Positions 44,032 through 53,386 of a stretch of DNA of 64,000 nt are shown here, in pieces. Position numbers and translations under genes: made by a program. The DNA is from an uncultured Polaribacter sp. (lineage in GTDB: Bacteria; Bacteroidota; Bacteroidia; Flavobacteriales; Flavobacteriaceae), in assembly GCF_947501385.1 (NCBI RefSeq), contig NZ_CANMVP010000003.1, forward strand, positions 1 to 64,000. Direction: 5' to 3'. Under the pieces are notes generated by a model. It did no database searches. It was not told the DNA's origin and saw nothing but the letters and a program-made list of their open reading frames with translations. Each line of letters opens with the position of its first letter. Positions within the stretch are counted from its first letter, which is position 1.

Positions 44032-45390
44032 ATGAATGGTAAACTCTTAGACAGCAATAAAACAATACCGTTTATCCATTTTTTAAATGGTATAATAGTT
44101 TTTAGTATATTATTTTTTACTCCAAAAATAGGCTATTCTCAAAACCCTATTTCTCCTCCAGGATTCTATTTTGTAGATCCATCAGCAAAAGTTTTTAATG
44201 ATGGAAAGCTTTATGTTTATGGCTCTACTGATGAGAATCCCAATTATTATTGTTCTGGTAGCCATGACATTTTATATACAGAAAATATGATAGATTGGAA
44301 CATTTCTAAAAATGTGTTCGCTTCTAAAGGTGTTAATGATCAAGTACCCTATAATGATGCTGTGTTATTTGCGCCAGATGCCATTAAAGTAGCTGATACT
44401 TATTATTTATATTATTGTCAACCTTACCTACAAGCACCAGAAGGTGTTGCTACCTCTAAAAATCCATTAGGCCCTTTTATAAACGGCGAAAAAATCGATT
44501 TAAAAGGACACAATCAAATAGATCCCTCTGTTTTTATTGATGATGATGGTGCTGCTTATTATTTATGGGGGCAATTCAACCTTAAAATGGCAAAACTTAA
44601 TGCTGGTATGAAAACAATTGACGCTAGAACACTTCAAAAAAATATCATCACAGAGAAAAATCACTATTTTCATGAAGGCGCTTATCTTACCAAACGTCAA
44701 GGAATCTATTACTTGGTGTATTCAGATATTAGCAGAGAAGATAAACCTACCAGTATAGGATATGCAACAAGTACTTCTCCTTTTGGACCTTATACTTACA
44801 GAGGTGTCATTATTGATAATAATGGAGCAAATCCTAATAGTTGGAACAATCATGGCTCTATAATTGAATATAAAAATCAATGGTATGTATTTTATCATCG
44901 TTCCACACATGGTGTTAGAACCATGAGAAAAGCTTGTGTGGAGAAAATAATATTTTTAGAAGATGGCTCAATTTCTGAAGTTGAAATGACATCACAAGGT
45001 GCAGGACCACCTCTTAAAGCTACAACTAAGATTGATGCAGCTGTTGCTTGTCTTTTGCATGGAAATGTTCGTATTAAAAAAGAGTCTGATATTAATGAAA
45101 TACTTTCTGAGTTTAAAAACAAAGATGCTGCAATTTATAAGTATTTAGATTTTGGCGATGGAGTTTCAACTCTAAAAATACGTGTAAAATCTATTCTTGG
45201 GGGTAAATTAAATGTGTATTCGGACAAACCTTGGAATAAAAAATTAGCGACTTTAAAAGTACAAGCCAATAAAGACTGGCAAACAATAATAGTTCCAGTA
45301 AAAAACGAAACGGGCATTCATGCACTCTGGTTAGAAGCTTCAGGATCTGATGGAGAACTGTTTGAAATTGATTGGTTTCAGTTTGATTAA
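44032..45390 (+). CDS. GH43-family glycosidase with C-terminal CBM6-like domain
   Basis: A 452-residue exported five-bladed propeller glycosidase (signal peptide to about residue 36). The GH43 catalytic residues are D49 in VDPSAKVF (base), D164 in IDPSVFID (pKa modulator) and E215 in FHEGAYLTK (acid). A beta-sandwich region (about 325-452: IKVKS-like LKIRVKSILGGKLNVYSD, then IHALWLEASGSDGELFEIDWFQF) matches a CBM6-type carbohydrate-binding module. GH43 enzymes mostly cleave arabinose or xylose, and some act on galactose. In an ulvan-like glycan the xylose residues would be the natural target. It is the last gene of the plus-strand unit. Confidence 0.88.
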   Translation: MNGKLLDSNKTIPFIHFLNGIIVFSILFFTPKIGYSQNPISPPGFYFVDPSAKVFNDGKLYVYGSTDENPNYYCSGSHDILYTENMIDWNISKNVFASKGVNDQVPYNDAVLFAPDAIKVADTYYLYYCQPYLQAPEGVATSKNPLGPFINGEKIDLKGHNQIDPSVFIDDDGAAYYLWGQFNLKMAKLNAGMKTIDARTLQKNIITEKNHYFHEGAYLTKRQGIYYLVYSDISREDKPTSIGYATSTSPFGPYTYRGVIIDNNGANPNSWNNHGSIIEYKNQWYVFYHRSTHGVRTMRKACVEKIIFLEDGSISEVEMTSQGAGPPLKATTKIDAAVACLLHGNVRIKKESDINEILSEFKNKDAAIYKYLDFGDGVSTLKIRVKSILGGKLNVYSDKPWNKKLATLKVQANKDWQTIIVPVKNETGIHALWLEASGSDGELFEIDWFQFD

Positions 45391-45582
45391 TATGTTACCA
45401 TTTGAAATCAATAGTAATATTTTATATTTCTTTAAAGAGTTCATTTAATCCCTTTTTAAAACATTAGATTTTGGTTTTTTGAAAGATTGATAGTATGACA
45501 TCTAAAATTGCAAGTCTAGATTCTTGATTCTAAAAGGAAGCGATCTTAATTCTTTTATCGGGCAACAATAGGTTCTAAAATT

Positions 45583-48500
45583 CTAATTACCATCAATTAT
45601 TTGTATGGTCACAGGACCTAAAAGTCCTGATGAAATTAATTCTTCTTGGGGCTTCACAGCATCTACATTAACCCATGTGGTTCGCTGGTCTTTAGGAAGT
45701 GTTTTATCTCCTGTTAAGCGATTTCGCCAAACATTAACCACTTCTACTTCAATGGTGTTTTCTCCGTCTTTTATAGCGTCATTTGCTTTGAGTTGAAAAG
45801 GCGCTATCCAAGTAGTCCCAATATCTATTCCATTTATTTTTACCGATGCCATGACACCTAGATTTCCTAAATCTATCAAAAGCGATTTGTTGTCATCTTC
45901 CTTTCTATAATTAAAAGTTGATTTGTAGACCGCAGTTCCTGAATAGTATTTTATCTTATCATTTTCGTTGGTAGCCCAATCTGTGAGTTTAGAAAATTCT
46001 ACAGGTTCTTTTGGTCCAATGTTCTTATTTTGAAAATCAACCGTCCATAAATTTTCAAGAGTCTTTACGACTTTGGATTCAGGGAAATTAACTAAATATT
46101 TCCTATCTATAGTACTAGCATCTGAATTTGAAAACACAATAAACCAACTTTGTAAGCCTTCCATTTTAATAGGAACGGTAATACGACCATCCTTTTCTGT
46201 AAATTCAGGTAAAGCTCTGATTTCTCCGGTGACAGCATCCCACAATTGCGGTTTTATGCCGTTCACTCTGAACGATGGTGAAAAACTAATGCTGTCATCA
46301 CTTTGATTGGTTAAAAAGTAAATGTCCATATCATTTAACTTGCGATGCGTCCATAATACAGGAACTTCACTGTTCAAATCAATATCTTTTTTTATCCCCA
46401 ATTGTTTCATAGCCTCTTGTAATTCTAAACCATTCACAATAAAACCTTCACCATATTGCTTTAATTTTTCATTGGAATTACCCCACATTTTTGTTGCCAA
46501 TTGTTTCACCTTTTCATCACTTTCAGGATAATTTTGAAGGCTAGGTGATTTTACAGGTGCCTGACCGTATATTTTACCACCTTGCTTTACTAAGGATTCA
46601 ATTTTCTCAAGTAATTCAGGGCGCATAGTTTCAAAAGGCGGTAACACCATAAGACTGTAAGACATACCGTCTGGTAATACAAATTTTCCATCGCTAACGG
46701 ACAATCTATCCAAAATCACTTCAGCATTGATATAATCGTAGGAATAGCCTTTTGGTAATTCTGGATTCCGAACACCTGTCATTATTGGCGTATTTTCACC
46801 TATAAAATAGCAAACGTCAGCAGTATAAGTACCTTGTTGTAAAAGATGCTGGCTTCGTCTCAAATAATCGAAATAGGTTTTTGATTTTTTAAACCAAGTA
46901 TTATGACGGTTAAATTCTGTACTAAACCATGCATTGACTCCGGGCACCCGATTGTCATCAGGCTGATGAATATAAAGGTGTAGCACAAAATGATTGATAC
47001 CTTCAGTAAATGCCCAATCACCTCGCTTTTTAAGCATTGCTGGATGACGAACATAACTTCTATTTGCGGCAGTAAAAGCTTCTGCTGATATCCTTGATTT
47101 GCCATAGATATGTGCTGCAGATGACGCCGATTTACATTCAATATTTCCTAAAGTGCCTTCATTCCAAAATTCACCACTAACCAAATCAGATTGTCCACCA
47201 TACATTAAAAATTCTGATGGAAATCCCCAATGACCATAGTTTTCTAACCACAATTGCAAATTGTCTTCGTTACTCGCTTCTCTCAGTCCGCCAACATATT
47301 CATAAGCAACAGCATCAGCAACAGAGCGTCTTAAATCCCATAAAAATCGGTTGGATTCTTCCACACTTCCTACTATTCTGCCAGAAAACACAGGTAAATA
47401 TTTTTTTGGATTATAACCAAACTGCTTTTCAAATTTTTCTTCGTAACCATCGGTCCAATTTTGTGAACCCATTTCATAGCTATCTGCAATGACATATTTG
47501 AAAGCACTTTTGCTTTCTTCAGGAATCCGTTTCAAGAATTCGCCGATGTATTGTTCATAATGGTATTGCACCAGTTCTTTATTCGCTTTGTCTATTTCAT
47601 AACCCTTGCCTTGAGGAGCAGCAGGTGAATTTTTGGTACCTGTTGGTGTCATGCCGAAGCGTTGGATGGTCCAATTTCCAACAGGAGCTTCCCAAATCAG
47701 CTTGCCTGAGGCATCCATTTTCTCGCTGATGTCCATAACGTTTGAAGGTGTAATTTTTAAGCTAGCATCATTAACTTTTGGTTGTGACTGCCATAAATAA
47801 CTATCCCAAGCAGGAAAAGGTGTTGGGTGCATTTTTCCTAAATTTTTCTCAGCAAATTCTTGCAATCCAACAGCTTCTGAAATTACAATTTCTGAAATTC
47901 CGAAGGTTTGTACTTTGGCATTTGGAGCCTTCATTGCTTTTACAATTCTCGGCGTAACATTAAATTCCAATCGAAATTCTTTTGCCTTTGTTTCGGGTAA
48001 GGATTCTAAAATGGGTGCATACATATTAGCACCAACATTAGGCTTTAAATTACTTCTATTAATTTTAAATGTTTTTAGGTTTTTGAATGCACCATCAACT
48101 TTCGCCATGACCGTACATTCCAATTCAATAGTTGTTTTTCCTGGTAAAATCTTTAAACTCCTTGCTGTTATAGATTGATTTGAATTGAAATTAATTTGAT
48201 GTTTTTCTATTTTTTTAGAGAAGTTACCAACGGTTGCCGTATTCTTATCGAATAAATAGTTTGTGTTTTTTATGCTTGGTATAATGTTGATTTTACTGTT
48301 TTTTGTTGACAATGATCGTTTTTCAGAAGGAAGTGAAGGAAAGGCCAAAATATAGACATCTTGAAATTCTTCATAAGGTTTTGTCAATTGTAAATTTATT
48401 TTTTTGCCCCCTTCAATATTGATTTCAGAATAGGTCATATGGCGCATCGCCATCTCTGGTTTTACCCAAGGACCACCCGATTGACTCCAACCAGGACAAT

Positions 48501-48876
48501 TGAAAGCTCCGATATCGACACCAATGCGCTTGCCTTCGTTTACAGCGTGTACCATGTGACTCCACCACTCTTCGCTTAAAATGGGCACTTTTCCATCTTT
48601 TTCTTCAGGATTGATATTGCCAATTAAGGCGCCACCAATTCCGGCTGCTTTCATCGCTTCTAAATCTTTGGTGATACCATCTTTGGAAATGTCATCGCCA
48701 ATCCAATACCAATAGCACCATAATGTATTATCTTTTGAAGGCGTTATAAAATCTGATTGTATCTTATCGAAGTCGACTTTTTCAATTCCTGTATCTTTTT
48801 TGCAACTAATACATATTGAATATACTAAAGATAAAAGTATTGCAATATTTCTAAATGAAGTTTTTGGCTGTATCAT
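45583..48876 (-). CDS. GH106-like alpha-L-rhamnosidase (lipoprotein)
   Basis: 1097 residues from the ATG at 48876 (MIQPKTSFRNIAILLSLVYSICISCKKD, lipobox Cys at 25). A longer in-frame start at 48993 would cover the promoter box. The N-terminal barrel region has FITPSKDNTLWCYWYWIGD, GIGGALIGNINPEEK and FNCPGWSQSGGPWVKPEMAMRHM, diagnostic of GH106. The C-terminal beta-sandwich of glycosidase type (FKKED.., ending NVWRNRLTGDKTLPKDQRTTW) follows. It removes terminal alpha-L-rhamnose with inversion of configuration. It feeds the rhamnose operon and is the last gene of the long minus-strand run. Confidence 0.88.
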   Translation of the reverse strand: MIQPKTSFRNIAILLSLVYSICISCKKDTGIEKVDFDKIQSDFITPSKDNTLWCYWYWIGDDISKDGITKDLEAMKAAGIGGALIGNINPEEKDGKVPILSEEWWSHMVHAVNEGKRIGVDIGAFNCPGWSQSGGPWVKPEMAMRHMTYSEINIEGGKKINLQLTKPYEEFQDVYILAFPSLPSEKRSLSTKNSKINIIPSIKNTNYLFDKNTATVGNFSKKIEKHQINFNSNQSITARSLKILPGKTTIELECTVMAKVDGAFKNLKTFKINRSNLKPNVGANMYAPILESLPETKAKEFRLEFNVTPRIVKAMKAPNAKVQTFGISEIVISEAVGLQEFAEKNLGKMHPTPFPAWDSYLWQSQPKVNDASLKITPSNVMDISEKMDASGKLIWEAPVGNWTIQRFGMTPTGTKNSPAAPQGKGYEIDKANKELVQYHYEQYIGEFLKRIPEESKSAFKYVIADSYEMGSQNWTDGYEEKFEKQFGYNPKKYLPVFSGRIVGSVEESNRFLWDLRRSVADAVAYEYVGGLREASNEDNLQLWLENYGHWGFPSEFLMYGGQSDLVSGEFWNEGTLGNIECKSASSAAHIYGKSRISAEAFTAANRSYVRHPAMLKKRGDWAFTEGINHFVLHLYIHQPDDNRVPGVNAWFSTEFNRHNTWFKKSKTYFDYLRRSQHLLQQGTYTADVCYFIGENTPIMTGVRNPELPKGYSYDYINAEVILDRLSVSDGKFVLPDGMSYSLMVLPPFETMRPELLEKIESLVKQGGKIYGQAPVKSPSLQNYPESDEKVKQLATKMWGNSNEKLKQYGEGFIVNGLELQEAMKQLGIKKDIDLNSEVPVLWTHRKLNDMDIYFLTNQSDDSISFSPSFRVNGIKPQLWDAVTGEIRALPEFTEKDGRITVPIKMEGLQSWFIVFSNSDASTIDRKYLVNFPESKVVKTLENLWTVDFQNKNIGPKEPVEFSKLTDWATNENDKIKYYSGTAVYKSTFNYRKEDDNKSLLIDLGNLGVMASVKINGIDIGTTWIAPFQLKANDAIKDGENTIEVEVVNVWRNRLTGDKTLPKDQRTTWVNVDAVKPQEELISSGLLGPVTIQIIDGN

Positions 48877-48916
48877 CGAGGTATAATTAGTATTTCTATT
48901 AGAACAAATTGAATGT

Positions 48917-48962
48917 GTAAAATAAAAAAAACTACAGCTTAAACTATCCTGTTCAATACTGT
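48917..48962 (-). promoter_or_regulatory. GH106 promoter with PUL box
   Basis: The box ATCCTGTTCAATACTGT (48946-48962) lies 21 bp from TATTTTAC on the minus strand (48917-48924; 6 of 8). The box is 69 bp from the preferred start at 48876, which supports that start over the longer frame. Confidence 0.6.
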
Positions 48963-49026
48963 AAATAACTACTACATTTAAAAAGAGAATCATTTAGCTC
49001 CTCTTCTACTTATCAGAATTCCCTTT

Positions 49027-50559
49027 TTAATTAATTTCTAATTTTTTCCCTTTTAGTCCGCCATTTTGCTTTCCAATATTTTCTGGTTTGTATTTTGAAA
49101 CATCAAATTTTGAATTCGGAATAGGAACAATTGCTTTTGTTTCTTTTATATGCTTCTCTATTAACTTGTCTAATGCAGCTACTTTTTTCGGGTATACTTT
49201 TACTAAGTTGTTATGTTCACTCACGTCCCATTTTAGGTTGTACAATAAATAATCATGTTTGAAATTATCTCCTTGATGAAATAAACGAATCAATTTCCAA
49301 TCTTCAGCATGCACAGAAATAGAAGTTGGTAACCAATCTGGAACACCTGGTTGATGAGGGAAATAGGTAAAAATTCCGTCTCTTTTAATATCTTTCCCTT
49401 TTAGCGTTTCCGTGATATCTATTCCGTCTATGGCATGGTTTTCAGGCATTTTTAAAGAAGCTAAATTTAGTAAAGTTGGGTAAAAATCTGTGGATTGAAT
49501 CAACACATCACTTATTGTACCTGGATATGTAACTCCAGGATATGAAATAATAGTTGGTACGCGTACTCCGCCTTCAAACATCGTAGCTTTTCCACCACGC
49601 AAAGGTCTATTACTTGTTGGTGCAGCCATATATTTTTCACCACTTGGTAAAATATCAGTTACTGCATTGTACATATTTCCTCCATTATCACTTGTAAAAA
49701 TTATGATGGTGTTTTTGCTTAGCCCCAATCTATCTAATTCATCCAATAAGCGTCCAATGGCGTCATCCATAGAATGCACCATGGCTGCGTAGGTTGCAGA
49801 ATGTTGGGCATCGGTTAGGTCTACTTTTGTGCTGTAATACTTCTTTAACGTTTCTTTTGCATCAAAAGGTGCATGCACAGAAAATTGCCAATAGTTCATA
49901 AAAAATGGCTTGGATTTATCTATTTTTCGCAACCAAGAAACGGCTTCATCTGCCATTCTATCTTCTATATGTTCTTTTGCGTATTTTTCTTTGAAATTTT
50001 TAAAACGCCAAGGAGCCACAAATGTTCCTGCGGGTCCTGGACCTGACCAATGTGGAATATCAACATCAAAACCATGTTGTATTGGTGAGTATGGATCTGC
50101 ACCCAAATGCCATTTTCCAAAATGGGCAGTTTGATACCCAGCTTTTTTAAATTGCTTTCCTAAAGTTGGTAGTTTAGTATCTAATCTTGTTACCGATTCT
50201 AAAATTATTGCTTTATTAGCTGGCCCAGTTCCTCTATTTAAAGAAGCTTTTAATTTTACATTACCTAAATGTGCTGTTGGTGCTGTTACCCCTGTTCTTG
50301 CTGGTGTTTGCCCAGTTAAAATACTTGCCCTTGTTGGTGAACACAATGGACTTGCTGCGTATGCTCGCGTATACGTAACGCCTCTTGCCGCTAAACGCTC
50401 TAAATTTGGGGTTTCGTATAGTTTTGTTTTGCCATACAATGTAACGTCACTCCAACCTAAATCATCTGCTAATATAAATACAACATTTGGCTGTTTTTTT
50501 TGGGAAGAAATACTAATTATTGCGAATAGTAACACTAAAATAAATATGTTTTTTCTCAT
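49027..50559 (-). CDS. S1-family sulfatase D
   Basis: A 510-residue exported sulfatase (signal peptide KNIFILVLLFAIISISSQ). The metal site is LADDLGWSD (D32, D33), the formylglycine motif is C73-S-P-T-R77 in CSPTRASILTGQTPARTG, and FGKWHLGADPYSP and FTSDNGGNMYN are further conserved parts. Its closest-looking relatives are the exo-sulfatase groups common in marine PULs; position specificity cannot be assigned. It follows the carboxypeptidase-D-like accessory gene by 5 bp within one transcript, and GH106 follows after 150 bp with its own promoter. Confidence 0.92.
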   Translation of the reverse strand: MRKNIFILVLLFAIISISSQKKQPNVVFILADDLGWSDVTLYGKTKLYETPNLERLAARGVTYTRAYAASPLCSPTRASILTGQTPARTGVTAPTAHLGNVKLKASLNRGTGPANKAIILESVTRLDTKLPTLGKQFKKAGYQTAHFGKWHLGADPYSPIQHGFDVDIPHWSGPGPAGTFVAPWRFKNFKEKYAKEHIEDRMADEAVSWLRKIDKSKPFFMNYWQFSVHAPFDAKETLKKYYSTKVDLTDAQHSATYAAMVHSMDDAIGRLLDELDRLGLSKNTIIIFTSDNGGNMYNAVTDILPSGEKYMAAPTSNRPLRGGKATMFEGGVRVPTIISYPGVTYPGTISDVLIQSTDFYPTLLNLASLKMPENHAIDGIDITETLKGKDIKRDGIFTYFPHQPGVPDWLPTSISVHAEDWKLIRLFHQGDNFKHDYLLYNLKWDVSEHNNLVKVYPKKVAALDKLIEKHIKETKAIVPIPNSKFDVSKYKPENIGKQNGGLKGKKLEIN

Positions 50560-50564
50560 AATAG

Positions 50565-51821
50565 TTATTTATTTACTGCTTTAAATTGAGATTCCAAAGA
50601 AACTCTATAAATAGACTCTAGTTCTTTTACACTCTTTTTATAAAATTTTGTTGCTGGAGGTAAAGAAATAGTATTCCAAAATGTTGGATTGTACTTAATA
50701 TCATAATCTCCCATATCTTTTTTATCGTAAAGCGTATTTCTAATATCAAACTTTTTTTTATCTGTTTCTATATTCAAGATAATGGCTTCATGTCTATAAG
50801 AACTAACAACATTTCTGTCTTTTAACTTTAAGAGTTTTTGTTGTTGAGCACTAATTGGAGTTCTAAAATTAGCAACCCTATTATGATAACTTAAAACCAA
50901 TTTTCCGTTAGCATTTTTTTTATAAATGTAAAGGGCTTTTAAATTAGAAAATTTATTAGCATGTCTAGAGACATCTATTTTATAAATTCCATAGGTATCC
51001 ATTCCTATGTAAAGTTTAATCCAATTATGTTTTTTATGCGTTTTCTGATTTTTCTTTTTCCCTTGCATTACTAAAACATCTTCACCATCATAAGAAGTAT
51101 CATCTATTCTTTCCCAATTATAATCTGATTCATAAATTCTTTGTCTTAAAGGATTTAATTGTACCATTACATTTACAGCGTGTGCAGGTTGTTTTTTAAA
51201 AGCAAACCTATAATCTGCAGATTTTCTTGCCTCTGCAATACCTAACTCTTCAAATCTTGTATCAGAAGGACCATAGTCTATGATGTTTAGATAATGCTCT
51301 ACCATAAAACGAGTTTTTCCATTTTCTACAGAAGATCTTCTGTATAGCATATCTACTTGATGTTTAGAACTAAGAGAATTATTTTTTAGCCTTTTAAACG
51401 CTTTTTTCACATGATTTGTTGGTTTTTCTAATGTAATTGTAGCCAAGGAAACAACATCTTCTATTAAAATAATTTTAGCTAATTTTTTATCTAAATATTC
51501 TTGAATCTTTATTTTGTAGGTCTTAAAACCTAATGTAGAAACTTCTAGATTGTCCGTTAAATTTTCTTGAGATATTTTCAAAGAAAACACTCCGTCATCA
51601 TTTGTAGCTGTACCTATTTGTTTTGAAGGAATACCAACAGCTGCATAAGGTATAGGATTCTCAAATTCATCTAAAACAATTCCTTTTATTTCATTTTTTT
51701 TTTGTGCTAGAGCAGAATTAACACCCACAAATAAAAACATAAAGAAAAAAAGATGTTTAAAGTGTACGTCTTGAAAAAGTATTTTTTTTAGATTCAAAAT
51801 GAAATGTTTTTTATAGTTCAA
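50565..51821 (-). CDS. Carboxypeptidase-D-like domain accessory protein
   Basis: 418 residues. A signal sequence (LFFFMFLFVGVNSALAQ) follows a 27-residue polar extension; a start at a later Met would remove it. The N-terminal domain (about 42-130) is a CarboxypepD_reg-like beta-sandwich (IKGIVLDEFENPIPYAAVGI, then TNDDGVFSLKI). The rest (130-418) is an unassigned, strand-rich region seen after such domains in proteins of unknown function in Bacteroidota. Its start codon directly follows the stop of sulfatase E, and sulfatase D follows by 5 bp, so it belongs to the sulfatase operon. A role in envelope assembly or glycan handling is possible but unproven. Confidence 0.7.
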   Translation of the reverse strand: MNYKKHFILNLKKILFQDVHFKHLFFFMFLFVGVNSALAQKKNEIKGIVLDEFENPIPYAAVGIPSKQIGTATNDDGVFSLKISQENLTDNLEVSTLGFKTYKIKIQEYLDKKLAKIILIEDVVSLATITLEKPTNHVKKAFKRLKNNSLSSKHQVDMLYRRSSVENGKTRFMVEHYLNIIDYGPSDTRFEELGIAEARKSADYRFAFKKQPAHAVNVMVQLNPLRQRIYESDYNWERIDDTSYDGEDVLVMQGKKKNQKTHKKHNWIKLYIGMDTYGIYKIDVSRHANKFSNLKALYIYKKNANGKLVLSYHNRVANFRTPISAQQQKLLKLKDRNVVSSYRHEAIILNIETDKKKFDIRNTLYDKKDMGDYDIKYNPTFWNTISLPPATKFYKKSVKELESIYRVSLESQFKAVNK

Positions 51822-53309
51822 CTATTTGTTTTTTAATAATTCTAATGGTGAGTATTTATAATTATAGGTCCACTTACTTTTTGGCTGCACTTTATTAAAT
51901 TCTTTGGCCCCATAAAACTCATCATGATATTTTTGCATCCATTCTTTAGTATACCCTTCTAATTTTTTTTGAATAGCTGCATAAGATGAATTATTATAAA
52001 GATTATTTAATTGATGAGGATCATTTTCCCTATCAAAAAGTGTGTTTATTAAAGCATTATTACTCTCTTTTGAAGTGGAAAATGTATACCTTTCTGTTTC
52101 TACACCTCGCCAATTTGAGTTTCTTGCTCTTCCAATTCTATAATTCCAAATAGGTACATAATCATTTTCCTTAAGCTTGTTCGCTATTATTTTTTCTGAT
52201 AAATCTTTCCCATCGAAGCTTTGATTTGTATCAACATTCATATATCCTAAAAGTGTAGGCAAAATATCCATTGTTGCCAGCAAGGTTTTTGTTCTTAAAC
52301 CTGCTTTTATTTTCTTAGGATACTTTATAATAAACGGAATTTTATTAGAATAGTCATGCGGATATTGTTTTGGTAATTTTGCGTTATGAGATTCTAACAT
52401 ATCTCCATGATCTGCTGTAAAAGCAACTACTGTATTATTTGCGACATTCATGGTTGTTAATTGATTCATTAGTTTTCCTAAAGCAATATCTACACCAGTA
52501 ATTTGCGCCATGTGACCATGATACATTCTTCTTCTGTCTGGTGTATCTTTTAAATCTGGTCGTAATTCAATTTCATCTCTATTGTATAATTTCATTAGCT
52601 CATCTAACGTATCATATCTGTAATGCATTTTGCCGTCTTCTCCTTTAAATTTTCCCCAGTCATGTGGTGGATGTAAGGAAACAATAATTGCAAAAGGTTT
52701 AGAGGTATCTATTTCTTTTAAATAATCGATTGCTTGATTGGTTTGTGCATAAGGTTCCCATTCATTAAAAAATTCTTTTTCTCCATTTTTGTTCCAAAAA
52801 AAAGCTTTTCCCGGTCTAAAATCTACATGGCAATTGTTGGTTAAAACTTTATCAAACCCATAAGTAAGTTCTTTAGGAATAGGTCTATCTCTATTTCCTC
52901 CTAATAAATGCCACTTACCAAAATAGGCCGTTTGATACCCTTTTTCTTTTAAAATTTCAGCTAACAGTTTCTTTTTATTTGGCAATAATGGTACATCATT
53001 TACAAAAGCACCGTTTTTTAGTGGATGCATTCCGCTCATTAACATTCCTCTAAATGGAGTACAAACGGGTTGACTAGAAAAGGCATTTTCTAACAAAACA
53101 CCTTCACTCGCCAGTTTATCTAAATTTGGAGTTATTATTTGTGTATTACCATAAGCACCCACCATATCTGCAGAATGCTGATCTGACAAAACAATCACTA
53201 AGTTTGGTAGTTCTTTTTCTTCAGAAATTTTCTGTGAGTTTTCTACCTTGTTTGGTTTACAAGAGAAAATACTAAAAATAATAAATGAATATAGTACTCG
53301 TTTTTTCAT
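51822..53309 (-). CDS. S1-family sulfatase E (lipoprotein)
   Basis: A 495-residue sulfatase with lipoprotein signal KRVLYSFIIFSIFSCKPNK (Cys17). The metal site is LSDQHSADM (D43; Gln in place of the second Asp), a variant typical of one S1 group. The formylglycine site is C83-T-P-F-R87 in CTPFRGMLMSGMHP. FGKWHLLGGNRD, AFTADHGDMLESHN and YSNKIPFIIKYP fit the AslA/choline-sulfatase-like branch. Substrate position is unknown. It is the first gene after the susD-2 hairpin, and three genes follow in the same direction. Confidence 0.9.
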   Translation of the reverse strand: MKKRVLYSFIIFSIFSCKPNKVENSQKISEEKELPNLVIVLSDQHSADMVGAYGNTQIITPNLDKLASEGVLLENAFSSQPVCTPFRGMLMSGMHPLKNGAFVNDVPLLPNKKKLLAEILKEKGYQTAYFGKWHLLGGNRDRPIPKELTYGFDKVLTNNCHVDFRPGKAFFWNKNGEKEFFNEWEPYAQTNQAIDYLKEIDTSKPFAIIVSLHPPHDWGKFKGEDGKMHYRYDTLDELMKLYNRDEIELRPDLKDTPDRRRMYHGHMAQITGVDIALGKLMNQLTTMNVANNTVVAFTADHGDMLESHNAKLPKQYPHDYSNKIPFIIKYPKKIKAGLRTKTLLATMDILPTLLGYMNVDTNQSFDGKDLSEKIIANKLKENDYVPIWNYRIGRARNSNWRGVETERYTFSTSKESNNALINTLFDRENDPHQLNNLYNNSSYAAIQKKLEGYTKEWMQKYHDEFYGAKEFNKVQPKSKWTYNYKYSPLELLKNK

Positions 53310-53332
53310 TTGACTGCGATTTAATTTATCCT

Positions 53333-53368
53333 AAAATAGCTGTAAACAAATATATTTACAGCTATTTT
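53333..53368 (-). terminator. Hairpin between susD-2 and sulfatase E
   Basis: AAAATAGCTGTAAA (53333-53346) pairs with TTTACAGCTATTTT (53355-53368), a 14-bp perfect stem with an 8-nt loop. It is 18 bp past the susD stop on the transcript. It probably attenuates expression of the downstream sulfatases relative to SusCD. Confidence 0.72.
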
Positions 53369-53386
53369 TAAACATATAATTAAGTA

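Noticed and set aside
45583..48993. Longer GH106 start at 48993
   Set aside because: The extra 39 residues cover the promoter box and hide the lipoprotein signal that starts at 48876.
49027..53309. Sulfatases D and E as broken genes because of variant metal-site residues
   Set aside because: Both keep CxPxR and the remaining active-site motifs over full length; the SDQ variant in E fits a known S1 branch.
53328..53344. ATCCTAAAATAGCTGT before sulfatase E as a box
   Set aside because: The G of ATCCTG is missing, the -7 position would fall on the start codon, and the sequence is explained by the susD-2 hairpin.
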